Positions 24,951 through 36,587 are shown, counted from the first letter of the stretch. The stretch is DNA of 64,000 bases from Mercenaria mercenaria (GCF_021730395.1 NC_069362.1:84646001-84710000), one strand, 5' to 3'. Notes: a model not told the origin generated them from the letters alone. Program-made: numbers and translations.

Positions 24951-24959
24951 TTGACGATA

Positions 24960-25540
24960 TGAGCGGACCTCTCACCTTTCTAAAATAAACTGTGATAAAA
25001 CCAAATTTAGCCTCGCAGCAGCAATACCAGAACAAAAAGGGGCTTAAATTAAAAAGGGCTTTAGCCCTTCCACCAGAGCCTAGAATCATCCTACAGGTAT
25101 CATCCTACAGATTTTATGACATTATTTTTATATTTAATTTTCGGTCATTGATAAGTCATGTACTTAAATAAATTTTACTTCCTTTTACACTTTGTTTTTC
25201 AGTCTAGAAATTAGTCATGTATATACCGGTAAAGTATGTAAGTTTATAAATGAAGCCTTTGCAATTAGACAAGGTATAATAAATAATCACAATTAGGCAT
25301 GTATTTACTGCCAATTTTCCCTAACCATCATTTCATGTGCATGTTTATGTAAACTAATATAGATGTTTTTGTATGAAGTTTCACTTTCCATGTCCTTGTA
25401 CATACTTGTCATGTTTGTATGTTACGTTTGGCATATTATTGTTTCATGAAAATAAATATTAGTTTATTGAAGTGAACAGTCGTTCTTGTTGTTGTTACAC
25501 CACACGTGGCTATTATTGTCCTCCAATTTAATTAAACGAC
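24960..25540. other. Non-coding, nothing recognised
   Basis: AT-rich sequence between two transposon remnants. Confidence 0.3.
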
Positions 25541-25544
25541 TGCA

Positions 25545-27880
25545 CACATACTCCTAGTCAGCCAGGTAGTAGGCATAGAAGAGCAAGAAAAAAGCAAATG
25601 AAGAGAGAAATGATACGGTTACATCATAGTCATTGTGATATATGTACCCAGCCGTACCAGACTGTTAGGAAAAGGCCTCATGGTTCTCATTCAGGCATCC
25701 TATCATCTAAGTTTGTTGTATAGCGCATACCCCTGATAAAGGAAAAAACATTCAAGAAAGGTTCATTTGCCTTGTTGGCACTTCACTTCAATTCAAAATG
25801 ACGAAAATGAAGAAAGCTGTAACAGACTATTGCATTTTTAACTTAGATATGTTACAGGAACATGGAACATTTGCAGTCAGTTACTGTGCATACATTTCAG
25901 TGTTGTGCTGCATGTAATTTAGTGAGTAAAGGTGATATCTTTCAAGCCATTACGGTTCAGTGCACGGCTGTATAAAGGAATTTCCATTACCAAGAAGCAA
26001 AAAAAAAAAAAAAAACTAGAAAAAGGGTTGTATTATATAAATGTTCGTGCTGTATGGGGAACCATGGCAAGTGGAAGTCTTCTGATCTAAATGAGCAGCT
26101 AAGTACAATGAATATTCCATCAATACGTGATGGAACATTTTCAGGTTTTGAACCTAATATAGGCTGTTGGTGAGGCGAGGCCTTGAGAGAAGAGATGGCA
26201 AAACAGGCGCAGAAGAAAAGACACTTGCTACGGAAAGGGGAGAGTTTAGTAATGGTGTTTCTGTCGTCACCGTTATTCACATGGTCCGAACGTTCTCACA
26301 AGCACACATAGAATGCAATAGGTGGTGTATGTGTTATTTTCCGTTCTGTCACGAAATAGTTCTTCACCACAAAGATGTACGCAATAAAGAGTGCCATGTA
26401 TGTACCCGAGCAAAAAATATGGGGACTAATACATGCTTTAACAACTGGTCGGATAGTTCACAGTCAATGGAATCTGACCGGATTTTTGGAGACCGAGTCT
26501 GTTCATGATGTACGTAAATAAAAATCATTGCAAATGGTGACAATTCTTTACACGCTAAACTACAGGAAAATGTACCGGTTTTGTTAAACTGGAATGTGCT
26601 TATCACACCTGTAAATGCTTAAGATCAATTTTAGAAAACAATAGTTCTGGAAATACCACAATATACGGGGGAAAAAAATTACAAAGTTTAATAGAGTACT
26701 ATTAACAACAGCAGTACGATATACCATAAAATGAGAACTTATGAAAATAACCAAAAACAGCTGTGGACACTATTAAATCTATTTATCTTACTTTAGGATT
26801 TCATGAATACTGAAGTAAACTTTGTAAAAAGAGCAAACAAATTGCAAATGTGGTCGATGATCAGGATGATGAAGAGGATACTGATAATGACTTTCTTTCC
26901 GATCAGATCTTTGAAAATCAATATAAATTTTGGAAGTGGCCATTGGAAAAAGAAATGGAAACATCAATACGTCCTGCCAAAATATTTTTTGCAAAGAAGA
27001 ATTGAAAGAACTGATAAAAGACACTGAAATGATATTGAACAGAAAAGTAGAAAACAGTGAAAGACATTTAGGGAATTTCACAACAAATTTGTATGAAAGT
27101 TGGATGTCCATACGTTCAAATTTGTAAATGGAAAATTTGTAAATAGATATGGAAGTGCTTCTTTAAATAAAAGGTGTTATGGGGGTGGATTAAGGAAAAC
27201 TATTGGAATAGCTTGGTTCCCATTAACATTTCTAAAGGTGACGCAAATATGAAAATGGCATAGCTTTTGCTAGGCGTAAGAAGGCAATCACAGAAAAGAC
27301 AAGGCTCCGTAAAACAGAACAATAAGCCAGACAGTCAAACTATACGCAGAAAAATATGGAATTGCAAGATTTAAAAGTTAGCCAAAATAAACCTTTAAAA
27401 ATGGACTATGGCAGTAATCTAGATGATACCCCGGATATTTCACAAGCTAAACATATTAAAGGAGTTCTGCAAGTAATTTATGGACAAACGTGTTAAAAAT
27501 CATAAGAAGAGATATTGAATAATGCGAAAAAAAGCAGTGAACCAAAAAAAAAAAAAAAAAAAATTTGGATTGGAGAAAAGAAAGACATATCACACTGACC
27601 AGGTATAACTTTGGACAAGTGATAAATAGGAAACACAATTAACAGTAACTTTAAGGGAAACATTAATACAATTCGAGGACTAACACAAGGAGAAACACAA
27701 TTATATAATATAAAAACCAGAAAAAATATCTGAATCACATCCTTTTTAGCTGGATCAAGAGATAGTATAGTTCACTCAAGCAAAGATAGGAAGGGCTTAC
27801 TTGAAATTAAAACATTTCTACCAAACAATACTTTATCAATTGTTAATGCTGCTAGAAAGTTACATTCTTTCTACAACTAA
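25545..27880 (+). pseudogene. Mutator-like (MULE) transposase with YqaJ-like exonuclease domain, decayed
   Basis: The plus-strand pieces follow the order of metazoan MULE proteins. About 26035-26165 reads NVRAVWGTMASG, LNEQLSTMNIPSI, FSGFEPNIGCW. 26200-26280 reads EEKTLATERGEFSNGVSVV. A shifted frame reads WSERSHKHT and NAIGGVCVIF. 26380-26490 reads KECHVCTRAKNMGTNTCFNN, then WSDSSQSMESDR. 26535-26650 reads NGDNSLHAKLQENV and KLECAYHTCKCLRSILE. 27040-27200 reads FTTNLYESWMSIR, FVNGKFVNRYGSASLNKRCY and GGGLR. 27400-27450 reads MDYGSNLDDTPDISQAK. 27620-27830 looks like a YqaJ-type nuclease end: FKGNINTIRGL, FLAGSRDSIVHSS, GLLEIKTF. Frames change near 26280, 26340, 26520 and 26590 and stops are frequent, so it is dead. 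No terminal inverted repeats were located. Confidence 0.75.
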
Positions 27881-27884
27881 AAAG

Positions 27885-28070
27885 CCATTTCATATCAGGC
27901 ATTGATTTGATCGATAAATTGCACATAAAACATATTTAAACATCAAATTTTTATTATATGCATTGTAGTTTAATATTCACCAAGTATCTGGAGCTAGTAG
28001 TAAAGTTCCTCGGACAACAGACAAGTTAGAGAGCAACTTCCGCAACTTCAGTAAGAAGACATGTTGTATA
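27885..28070. other. Short non-coding stretch
   Basis: Nothing is recognised between the MULE remnant and the SINE. Confidence 0.3.
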
Positions 28071-28077
28071 TTTCAGG

Positions 28078-28310
28078 GAATCGGTGGCGCAGTGGTTAGC
28101 AGGTTGGACTACAACGCCAGCGGTCCGGGTTCAGTGCTGGGTGATATGCTTAAATTGGTACTGTTTCCAGCAATATCGGCCTAGACTGGATGCTGGGGAG
28201 GTAAATATGACACCTGTCGTGGGCTCGGCTGGAAATAAATTGTTCCATCCATTCCAGGTGGGGACTTTCGTCGACTACCCACGTTAAACAAGAAACTTTT
28301 TTTATATTTA
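28078..28310 (+). mobile_element. tRNA-derived SINE, different family
   Basis: GGTGGCGCAGTGGTTAGCAG is a box A-like head and GGTCCGGGTTCAGTGC contains a degenerate box B. The body (GCCTAGACTGGATGCTGGGG onward) ends in CCCACGTTAAACAAGAAAC and a T-rich stretch. The tRNA-like head and mid-size body suit a SINE rather than a tRNA gene, because the acceptor stem does not pair. Confidence 0.65.
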
Positions 28311-28314
28311 CACT

Positions 28315-28950
28315 TTGTACTAAGTCAGACAATTTGCGTAATGTCGAGAAGAAACAACTAGCTGAAACAACAACAAAAGGTATTAACACTTTTTGTCATT
28401 TGTTCGTATATTCTACCTTAGTCGTTTTGTCTTTTCGCGTGAACAATAGTCACATCGCTGTATAATGACAACAGGTCTCTTAAGGTCAGTATCTAAAATA
28501 AAATATTACATGTTTTTCATTGTATTATTGAAATATGTGTAAGGCAGCTGCTTTAAAGCTGTGTATTGAGATTAATGGCAAACCTGAATGATATTTAAAT
28601 GCATAAATTTTAATATGAAATATGTGTGTTCGAAAATAATAGCAGAACGCGGTATGGGTGGCACGGAACCGCTGAAATGTCATCATGTGTACTAGTTGGT
28701 CGCTGCACGGAAAATCTTGTATGTAAGTAATTGTTCAATCGTGCATCGAATAGCATTCACTGATTTTTCATTTGTAGTAATATTAGAAAGAAAACGTAAG
28801 AATTCCTTACCTGTGTCTCTGTTTTTACAGTAAAACGTTAGAACAGAAGCATTTTCCATTCATAAACGAAAGGTTATGATTCTGGAGATACCGGCGTGAA
28901 TTCATGTATTAAAATCTTTTGTCAAGACAGTAAAAGGTGTTACGTTAAAC
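28315..28950. other. Non-coding, nothing recognised
   Basis: AT-rich sequence to the left edge of the segmental duplication. Confidence 0.3.
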
Positions 28951-29156
28951 TTAAATAGATTAAACATTTGTTTTTGTATATATGTTATTATTGCCGTAAT
29001 TTGAATTCATTTCTCATTTTAAGCTTATGGCATCCACAGAACGTCATCTTTTGTACAATTTCCCATGATTGATTTTGAAGGTTAGTGAATGTTTCTAAAT
29101 ATCTAATATAATCATAAAATGAAATCACACGTGTGTCTTTTAGTTGGGATTTGAAT

Positions 29157-29197
29157 AACGGATCGAGAAAATGCAGGTTCGAGTCCTGCCGAGATTT
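29157..29197 (+). pseudogene. tRNA-Arg 3'-half remnant (inverted relative to the intact gene)
   Basis: ATGCAGGTTCGAGTCCTGCC plus GAGATTT is the T-arm and 3' acceptor side of the tRNA-Arg at 29484-29556, on the opposite strand. AACGGATCGAG before it resembles the anticodon arm. The 5' half is lost. The other duplication copy has the same remnant at 32810-32850. Confidence 0.65.
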
Positions 29198-29483
29198 CAA
29201 TCTATACCATTTTCATATCAAATGAAGTTTGTGCCGCTCTCTTGGTTTATTACAAAGTTTTTACAACTCCAGCTAACTTATATTAAGTTTCAGGTTCTTT
29301 TTCCATGCAAAATACACCACACTTGCATAACTTATTTTTCGGTGATTTACACAGTGAGGAAAATCGAAAAACAATGCAACACCGATGATTACAGATTTAC
29401 ATGTTAAATTGTCATCACGAAAAGACTAATTATAGAATTGAAAAATTGCCAATTATTGTATTTTTCTTTGTGCAAGAAAAGTC

Positions 29484-29556
29484 CGATCCCGGCAGGACTC
29501 GAACCTGCAATCTCCTGATCCGTAGTCAGGCGCCTTATCCATTGGGCCACGGGACC
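29484..29556 (-). tRNA. tRNA-Arg (anticodon ACG)
   Basis: The 73-nt cloverleaf on the minus strand starts GGTCCCG, pairing with 3' CGGGATC (discriminator G). The anticodon arm CTGAC-TACGGAT-CAG contains loop CTACGGA with anticodon ACG, where A34 is expected to become inosine and read CGU, CGC and CGA. The T-arm is GCAGG-TTCGAGT-CCTGC. There is no intron. A TTTT terminator follows within about 8 nt of the 3' end. Box A and box B are intact. It is nearly identical to animal tRNA-Arg-ACG. Confidence 0.95.
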
Positions 29557-30212
29557 TTGGTCTTGTATGAGATCCGTGTTCTAACATGTTAAGAAGATTC
29601 AGCGAGTTGATATAGCAGGGTAGTGTATTGTTTGCTGAACTGATAAGAAATAATTTTCTTAAATCACGATTTTGATTTTAGTTGCATGATACAGACCTTA
29701 GACCGGTCACTATAAAATTTCATTGCAACGTCCATTAGGTTTTCATTGCCAGTGTATATGATTAGAAAACAGGATGATTATAAAGAAAACGCTTGTTATA
29801 TTGATATGTTATATCACCAAATTTTGGCTGCATTTCATTTCTCTCTCATTGCTTTAATTCTCTGTAATAACTGCACATGTATATGTGAAAATTGTCTTGA
29901 GTGTTTGTGAGCTGTTATGGGGGACATTGATGTACTAAATAAATAGTTTTGCGAAATATTTGCATTATTTTTTCCCCTATTTTCAATTTACAAAGTTGTT
30001 TGTTTCATTTCTTTTTTTGTTTATATGAGAATTACGTTGAATTTCTCAATCGATTTCCCTTCACATGCACAATGACTGACCAGTTCCTAGCTGTAGCTTT
30101 TCGTGTTACACACCAATACCATAGACGTGAACTACTTGACATTGGTACGCATGCCCGGATAATATCTGGGTCAAATATTACCCGTCTAACTACAATAAAA
30201 CAGTTAGGAATT

Positions 30213-31241
30213 TTTAATCCCCGCCACGAGTGGTGGGGGTTATAGGAATGGTCCGCCCGTCCGTAACATTTTGTGTCCGCTCTGTATCTCCTATACCCCT
30301 CGAAGATTTTTATGAAATTAGGTTCAAATGATCACCTTATCAAGACAATTTGCAGCACCAATGAATCAGCCATCGGCTCAAGGTCAAGGTCACAACTCAA
30401 GGTCAAAGTTTTGAACCTTCCATTTCGTGTTTGTTCTGTATCTCCTAAACTCCTTGAAGGATTTTCATGAAACTTGGGTCAAATGATATGTGCAAAACTC
30501 AAAAGATACCCATATCAGCTCTAGGTCAAGGTCACAACTCGAGGTCAAAAGTTTGAGCCTTCAATTTTGTTTCCACTCTATATCTCCTAAAACCCTTGAA
30601 GGATTTTCATGAAACTTGGGTCAATGATCCAGTCAGCCATGTCGGCTCAAGGTCAAGGTCACACCTCGGGGTCAAATGTTTGAGCCTTCAATTTTGTATC
30701 CGCTCTGTATCTCCTAAAACCCTAGAAGGAATTTGAAGAAATTTGGGTAAAATAACCACCATATCAAGGCAATGTGCAGAACTTACGAGTCAGCCATGCC
30801 AGTTTCAGGTCCAGGTCACAACTCAGGGTAAAATGTTTGAGCCTTCCATTTTGTGTCCGCTCTGTATCTCCTAAACCCCTTGAAGGATTTTTATGAAATT
30901 TAGGTCAATTGAACACCTCATCAAGACAATGAGCAGAACTCGTAATTCAGCCATGTTGGTTATAGGTCAAGGTCACAACTCAAGGTCAAAGATTTAAGCC
31001 TTCCATTTTATGTCTGCTCAGTATCTCCTAATCCCCTTGAAAGATTTTAATTCAATATGACTTGGCTGTAGTATTTCCCTTATCAAGACAATGTGCGGAA
31101 TTCAAAATTCACCCCTGCCAGGTTAGGGTCAAGGTCACAACTTGAATGTTTAATGCCTCCACCCAATACCATCAACCCTTTCACTATCCATAACAGTGGC
31201 GGGGGATATAGCTGTCTTTCAGACTGCCTTGTGAAGTATAC
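30213..31241 (+). repeat. Tandem repeat block, about 130-160-bp units, inserted in the left duplication copy
   Basis: Six diverged units share CCGCTCTGTATCTCCTAAAC, CCTTGAAGGATTTTCATGAA and CTCAAGGTCAAGGTCACAAC. They are bordered by CCCCGCCACGAGTGGTGGGG at the left and GGCGGGGGATATAGCTGTC at the right. The other duplication copy passes directly from AGGAATT to AGGCACAAG at 33691-33706, so the block boundaries are fixed within a few bases. Confidence 0.85.
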
Positions 31242-31499
31242 AGGCACAAGATAGAGAAAATATAGAGTTATGTCAATATTGGATGTCAATGAAGGGGTCC
31301 ATTTCAATGATTTAGAGATACTGCCTAAAGCCATCCTAATCATAGTTCGAACTTGAAATGAAAATTTTATAAATAGTTCAAATTGTATGAATGGCCAGGA
31401 TCTTGAAATTTGGCAACATAAGACCTAAAATGTTACCCAAAATAAAAAGGAATCCATTAAAATAGGAAGACATGCGAAGAAAATTCGTTTATGTAGTTT

Positions 31500-32565
31500 C
31501 AATCCAAGATCTGTCAAAAAAAAAAATAAGACTATTTCTTTGTGTGATTATATAGTTTCAAATGATTTTGAATTTGCAGCCTTCACTGCGATTTGGCTCG
31601 GAACTACCCCTGATAAAACGTGCATTGACGAATTAGGTACTAAATAAAAAGCCCCTATTTCTGTCAATTGCCATTAAATCCGTTTTATGATCAATACTAG
31701 AAAATCTAGCATTTGGTCTTCAAACTTCATACAATGATTCATGGTTGTCAGAAGATACATCCTTTTTTCAAGGCTGAAGGTCAAGGTTGAGGCACCTATT
31801 TATCTCCAACAGGCAAGCATTGGGGCCATGTGTGACTTAGAAACAGCTGTTGTTCATTTTAGTTTGATAATAAGAAAACTAAAAGCTTATTTCAATCTCT
31901 CTCATGTCATTTTTTAGAGTTTACGACAACAGCATTTATTGAAGGACATGCGGTGGAATTGCTAAGACTTATCACACTTGACAACAGAAGCTTAGGCTAT
32001 ATGGTTGAACCTGCCTTAGCTTTCACCTGTATTTAGCAGTCATTTTCGTTAAGCAGCCTGGCAGCTTACTTCCGAATTGATACTTTATTATCCCCCCCCC
32101 CACGTCTTGAGCATCCACCTGTCATAAGCAATCAGAGTGTGGTACTCCTTTGGCTGGCTGCTTAATACAGGTTTGACTGTGAACATGATTATAAAGCTCT
32201 AAACATAGACACTGTTTACTGTGTTTATAATACAGTTAATTTGACATAAAAGTGGCTACTCACTGAAATTTGATTTCAGAAATTGATTTCTGTAGGTAAT
32301 GGATGTCATATTTTCAGTAGGTAGAGATGTAAATCCAAATGCTGTGTATGATGTTTTGTATAAAGGGGAGGACATTTCCTAAAAGGTTGATATACTTCAC
32401 AATGATTTATGAAATGTACAGATATCTAAGGAAATCAAATTTTGCTAAAACTCCATTGTCATATTTGACTTTGATGGACATCTTTCTTTTATATGAATAC
32501 AATTATATCTGAATTACAGTGCCTCACTACCACTGGCACAGTAAAATGTGCTTTCATCAACTTTG
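31500..32565. other. Non-coding between duplication copies
   Basis: 32005-32178 may be a short inverted-repeat element: TTGAACCTGCC at the left and CAGGTTTGACTG at the right, resembling the MITE at 42153-42330. It also contains a C10 run at about 32093. Nothing else is seen. Confidence 0.4.
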
Positions 32566-32569
32566 ATAA

Positions 32570-33900
32570 ATTAAACATGTTCATTTTTTGTATATACGTT
32601 ATTATTACGGTATCACCATTTTTGCATTCATTTCCTATTTTAAGATTATTGCATCCACAGAACTTTAACTTTTCTACAATTTCCCATGATTGATTTTGAA
32701 GGTTAGTGAATGTTCTGGCTGGCTGGAGTTGGCTTAACATCTAGTATAACCATACTATGAAATCACATAGTAACAGACTTTTACACTTGTCTTTTAGTTG
32801 GGATTGGAATAAGGGATGAAGAAAATGCAGGTTCGAGTCCTGTCGGGATTTATGTCTATATCATTTTCATATCAAATGAAGTTTGTGTCGGTCTCTTAGT
32901 TTATTACAAATTTCTTACAACACCAGCTAACCTATATTAAGTTTCAGTTTCTTTTTCCATGCGAAATATACCAGATGCGTATCTTATTTTTTGGTGATTT
33001 ACGCAGGAATAAAACTCGAAAAATAAAACAATGCAACACCGATAAATACAAAGATTTACCTGTTAAATTGCCATCATAGAAATGAAAAATTGTCAATTAT
33101 TGTAATTTTCCTTGTGAAAAAAGGTACGATCCCGGCAGGATTCGAACCTGCAATCTCCTGATCCGTAGTCAGGCGCCTTATCCATTGGGCCACGGGACCT
33201 TGTTGTCGTACGAGATCCGGTGTAATATCTTAAGAAGATTTGAACAGCGAGTTAAAATGACGGTGTAGTGTACTTTTTTGTTGTACTGATACGTCAATGT
33301 GTTTTGTTTTAATCACGAGTTTGATTTTAGTTGCATACCGGTCACTATAAAAATTTCACTGAAACGTCCGTTTAGTTTTTCATTGCCATTGTGGCGGTGA
33401 AAATTGTCACGAGTGTTTGTGAGCTGATAGGGGGGAGGTGGATGTAAATAGTTTTGCGAAATATTTGCATTTTTCCCTATTTTTAATTTACAAAATTGCT
33501 TGTTTTTCTTTTCTCTTTTTTTTATGAGAATATCATTGAATTTCTCAATCGATGTACCTTCACATACACAATAATTGACCAGTTCCCGCTTGTAGCTTTT
33601 CGTGTCAAACACCAATAAACTTGATATTGAGAAGCATGCCCGGAGAATATCTGGGCCAAATTTTACTCTTCTAACTATATTGAAACAATAAGGAATTGAG
33701 GCACAAGACAGGGTAAGTATAGAGTTAAGTCAATATGGGATGTCATTGAAGGGGTCTATTTGAATTATTTACAGTTACTGCCTGAAGCCATCCCAATTAT
33801 GCCAAGATCTTGAAATTCGACAACATTACACCTAAAATGTTGCCAAAATAAATAGCATTCCATTAAAATAAGAAGAGATGAGAAGTAAATTCGTTTATAT
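32570..33900. repeat. Segmental duplication, right copy
   Basis: The counterpart of 28955-31495 without the tandem block. Its inverted tRNA-Arg remnant is at 32810-32850 (plus strand, TGCAGGTTCGAGTCCTG) and its intact tRNA at 33127-33199. Confidence 0.88.
33127..33199 (-). tRNA. tRNA-Arg (anticodon ACG), second copy
   Basis: This differs from the copy at 29484-29556 by one base only, in the T-loop (TTCGAAT instead of TTCGAGT). All stems still pair. A T6 terminator follows within about 4 nt. The flanks are far more diverged than the gene, which points to selection on both copies. Confidence 0.95.
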
Positions 33901-33904
33901 TCGT

Positions 33905-34340
33905 TTATTCAGATCATCCAAGTAAATAATACAGATTTTCATGTTCAGATCTCCTAGACACTCTTCCATCAGACGTTGGTATGAAATCATAAAGCAGTGC
34001 ACGTAAAGACTGTTGTTGTTGTTGTTGTATTTAATATATACAGTAAGAAGATCAACAGCTAGTCAGCGGCCCGTTTGTTATGCTCAACATAACCGAGACT
34101 GAAATATCTGTGAAGTACATAACACTGGTGTTACACAAAATAGAAACAAATTTCATTACGAAAGAGTCTCTTTGGGTTTATATATTGCAATAGCTGGTTC
34201 AAAGCTTGCCAATGCAATTTCAATTTAAGCGATTTTATTATTATTATTATTATTATTGAAATCGGCTAATTATTGAGAAATAAACTGCAAAGTCAAGTAG
34301 ATCTCGTTTTATTTCGCCTCCTCTGATTGGTCAAAGGTTT
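33905..34340. other. Non-coding with microsatellites
   Basis: (GTT)n at 34010-34028 and (ATT)n at about 34235-34257. No gene is seen. Confidence 0.5.
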
Positions 34341-34344
34341 ATTA

Positions 34345-34715
34345 GTTTAAATCTGTTGGCCTTAAGTACTGGATTTTGTTAAGTTTATTTCTGTATATAC
34401 ATTTTTAATCTAGTTTTTTTTCTAGATATTTTCTTTGGTCAGATAACACCATAGCAATAAAAGTAAGCTAAAAAATAAAACTGCCGCATCTTTATATGCC
34501 TCACAATACCATATTTCATCAACTACACGGAACTACATTATGGACTACTTCACATGTAATACTGAGAAGGCATTTCCCAGTTGGTGTAACAAGTACTTTA
34601 GAAGTTTTGATTTTTTGACGTGATCTAACCAAAGAAAAAACTGTGACTAGATTAAAACTGGAATTACAGAAATGTACATATCATATCCATTACTTTAAGG
34701 CCAACAGATTTGAAC
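34345..34715. mobile_element. Inverted-repeat element (MITE-like), TA flanked
   Basis: GTTTAAATCTGTTGGCC at the left and GGCCAACAGATTTGAAC at the right are terminal inverted repeats. Arm similarity continues inward for about 100 bp (TTTCTGTA, TTTAATCTAG, TTTCTTTGGT). TA lies outside both ends, as for Tc1/mariner-type insertions. No coding. Confidence 0.75.
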
Positions 34716-35453
34716 TAGTCATTTGCTTTGAGTGCCTGTGATGTTTACTGGAAGTTAATTCCTTGTTATTTTTTTTACATTTTGCATTTTCAGACAGAAT
34801 TATTGAAATTTCGACTGGATGATACAGATGAAAACGTACGTACTTTCCACAAAACTAATACACCCTTGTTATCCGGATAATACGAAATGATGTGATAATT
34901 CCAAAATGCTACAAAATGACAGATGAACACTTTTGAAAATTTCAGGTTTTTCGGTCAGTTGCTGTGGCTTGATAAGATATTTTAACTACTAGATGTTGCA
35001 AAAAGAACGAATGGTGATTTGTTTCCATGAAACTCAAACTATTTTACTTTATTTTTGTGAATACAATACACAGTATGTTAAATAGTTTACAAAATACATG
35101 TAAGTTTAGTTTGAAAATTTATAAAAAATATTTAGAATTGTTTCTTATACTTGTAATTCACTGTATATACAGCTCTACTATTTCACTATCTGACAAAGTT
35201 TAGAGTAAGTTGTTTACGTTTGCCGTTTTTATGCCAAAACCATTTATATTGATCCTTGTGTGAAAAATGGATAATAGCCGAAAATAACCATGGATAATGC
35301 CCTACATGTGTTGTCTTTGAAACTGGATAATAGCCGTCATTGACTTCTTTCATTTACATACCATTACACATTGACCAGTTTTGTGTGTGTGTGGACATGT
35401 TTTGGTGAATGAGTTTGTAACAACATAATGATATGAACTTGTTAACGATTTTT

Positions 35454-36062
35454 AGCTCGACTATTCAAAGAATAGTAGAGCTATTGGACTCACCCATGCG
35501 TCGGCGTCCCGATTTGGTTAGGTTTTGTATGTAAGCTGGTATCTCAGAAACCACATGTGGGAATGGATTGAAACTTCACACACTAATTCACTGTGATAAA
35601 CTGACCTACATTGCACAGGTTCATAACTCTTTTTACTTTTTTACAAAATCATGTCTTTTTTCGACTTAGAAATTCTTGGTTACGGTTTTGTATGTAAGCT
35701 GGTATCTCAGTTCTCACTAATGGGAATGGATTGAAACTACATACACTTGTTCACCGTCATGATTTGACATGTACTTTGCAGGTCCCATAACTCTATTTTG
35801 CATTTTTTTCAAAATTATGCCCCTTTTTCAACTTAGCTGTTTTTGGTTTTAAGTTTTTGTATGTAAGCTGGTATTTCAGTATCCACTAATGGGAAAGGGT
35901 TGAAACTTCACACACTCAGTCATGAGCTGATAAGCACTGTGAAGGTTCCATAACCCTTTTTCCAATTTTAACAAAATTATGCCCCTTTTTCAACTTTTGT
36001 ATTCATTCAGTTGACCAGGCTGTTGAATAGTCGAGCGTTGCTGTCCTCCGACAGCTCTTGTT
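35454..36062 (+). repeat. Composite repeat with inverted ends and tandem units of about 175 bp
   Basis: GCTCGACTATTCAA (35455-35468) and TTGAATAGTCGAGC (36023-36036) are inverted ends. Between them are three units sharing TTTTGTATGTAAGCTGGTAT, GGAAWGGRTTGAAACT and ATGCCCCTTTTTCAACTT. It ends CCGACAGCTCTTG. This is a dispersed bivalve-style repeat. Confidence 0.8.
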
Positions 36063-36308
36063 ATACTGGTAACAGGCACATCAACCTAATAAGTAGAGCA
36101 TATGAAACCCGTCGCAGATTAAGAGTTTTTGCCTCATATGTTATCGGAAAGAAATTTTAACACTCTCTCTCCATGAATGTAATTCTTACAATTAAAGAGA
36201 TAGTCCGAATGATGACTTTGGATAAAGACCCGATAAAGAATGTCGAAAAGATATGTCCGCTTGTTTCAGTGCTAGTGGGGGTACCCGGCAGTTAACCTAT
36301 ACATTTAT

Positions 36309-36587
36309 TTGGCTTCTTTAGAAATGGCTTTTGGAGTTTGGCTGGAAGTTATCTTCAACATACCAAGATCTACGAGACGTATTATTTTGTCTTCAAAAAT
36401 GTCCAGGATTTTCAACACTACAAAACATACCACAGATTTTGAACAGCAGTCAAAATACCATGGTTATTACAGGCCAACGAACAAAGCAAAACATATCGAT
36501 CTCAATTACAATTTACAACACCAACTTAATGTATTGAACTTACAGAAGAAGAGGGAAGGGGATGTTGAACAAATATTAAGTAAATGA
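36309..36587 (+). other. Unrecognised 92-codon open frame inside the 2.86-kb element
   Basis: The frame starting MASLEMAFGVWLEVIF overlaps a second frame (36331-36537). Neither shows a domain that I recognise. If the element has any coding history, this is the best candidate, but the composition is also compatible with chance. Confidence 0.2.

Larger units (their letters stand above)
28955..31495. repeat. Segmental duplication, left copy
   Basis: This matches 32570-33900 in the same orientation: CCCATGATTGATTTTGAAGG lies at about 29066 and 32685, GCATGCCCGG near 30148 and 33635, and CATTAAAATA near 31457 and 33860. The flanks differ at perhaps 15-25% of positions, with small gaps, so the duplication is old. 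The left copy holds an extra block at 30213-31241 that is absent from the right copy. Confidence 0.88.

Noticed and set aside
27541-27562. Poly(A) run as sign of a processed retrogene
   Set aside because: The sequence before and after it belongs to the decayed MULE/YqaJ ORF, so the A run is an internal expansion.
29401-29592. 63-codon protein (SDPGRTRTCNLL and following)
   Set aside because: It is the antisense translation of the tRNA-Arg gene.
33313-33615. 100-codon minus-strand frame in the duplication
   Set aside because: The corresponding stretch of the other duplication copy is not open, and there is no protein similarity.
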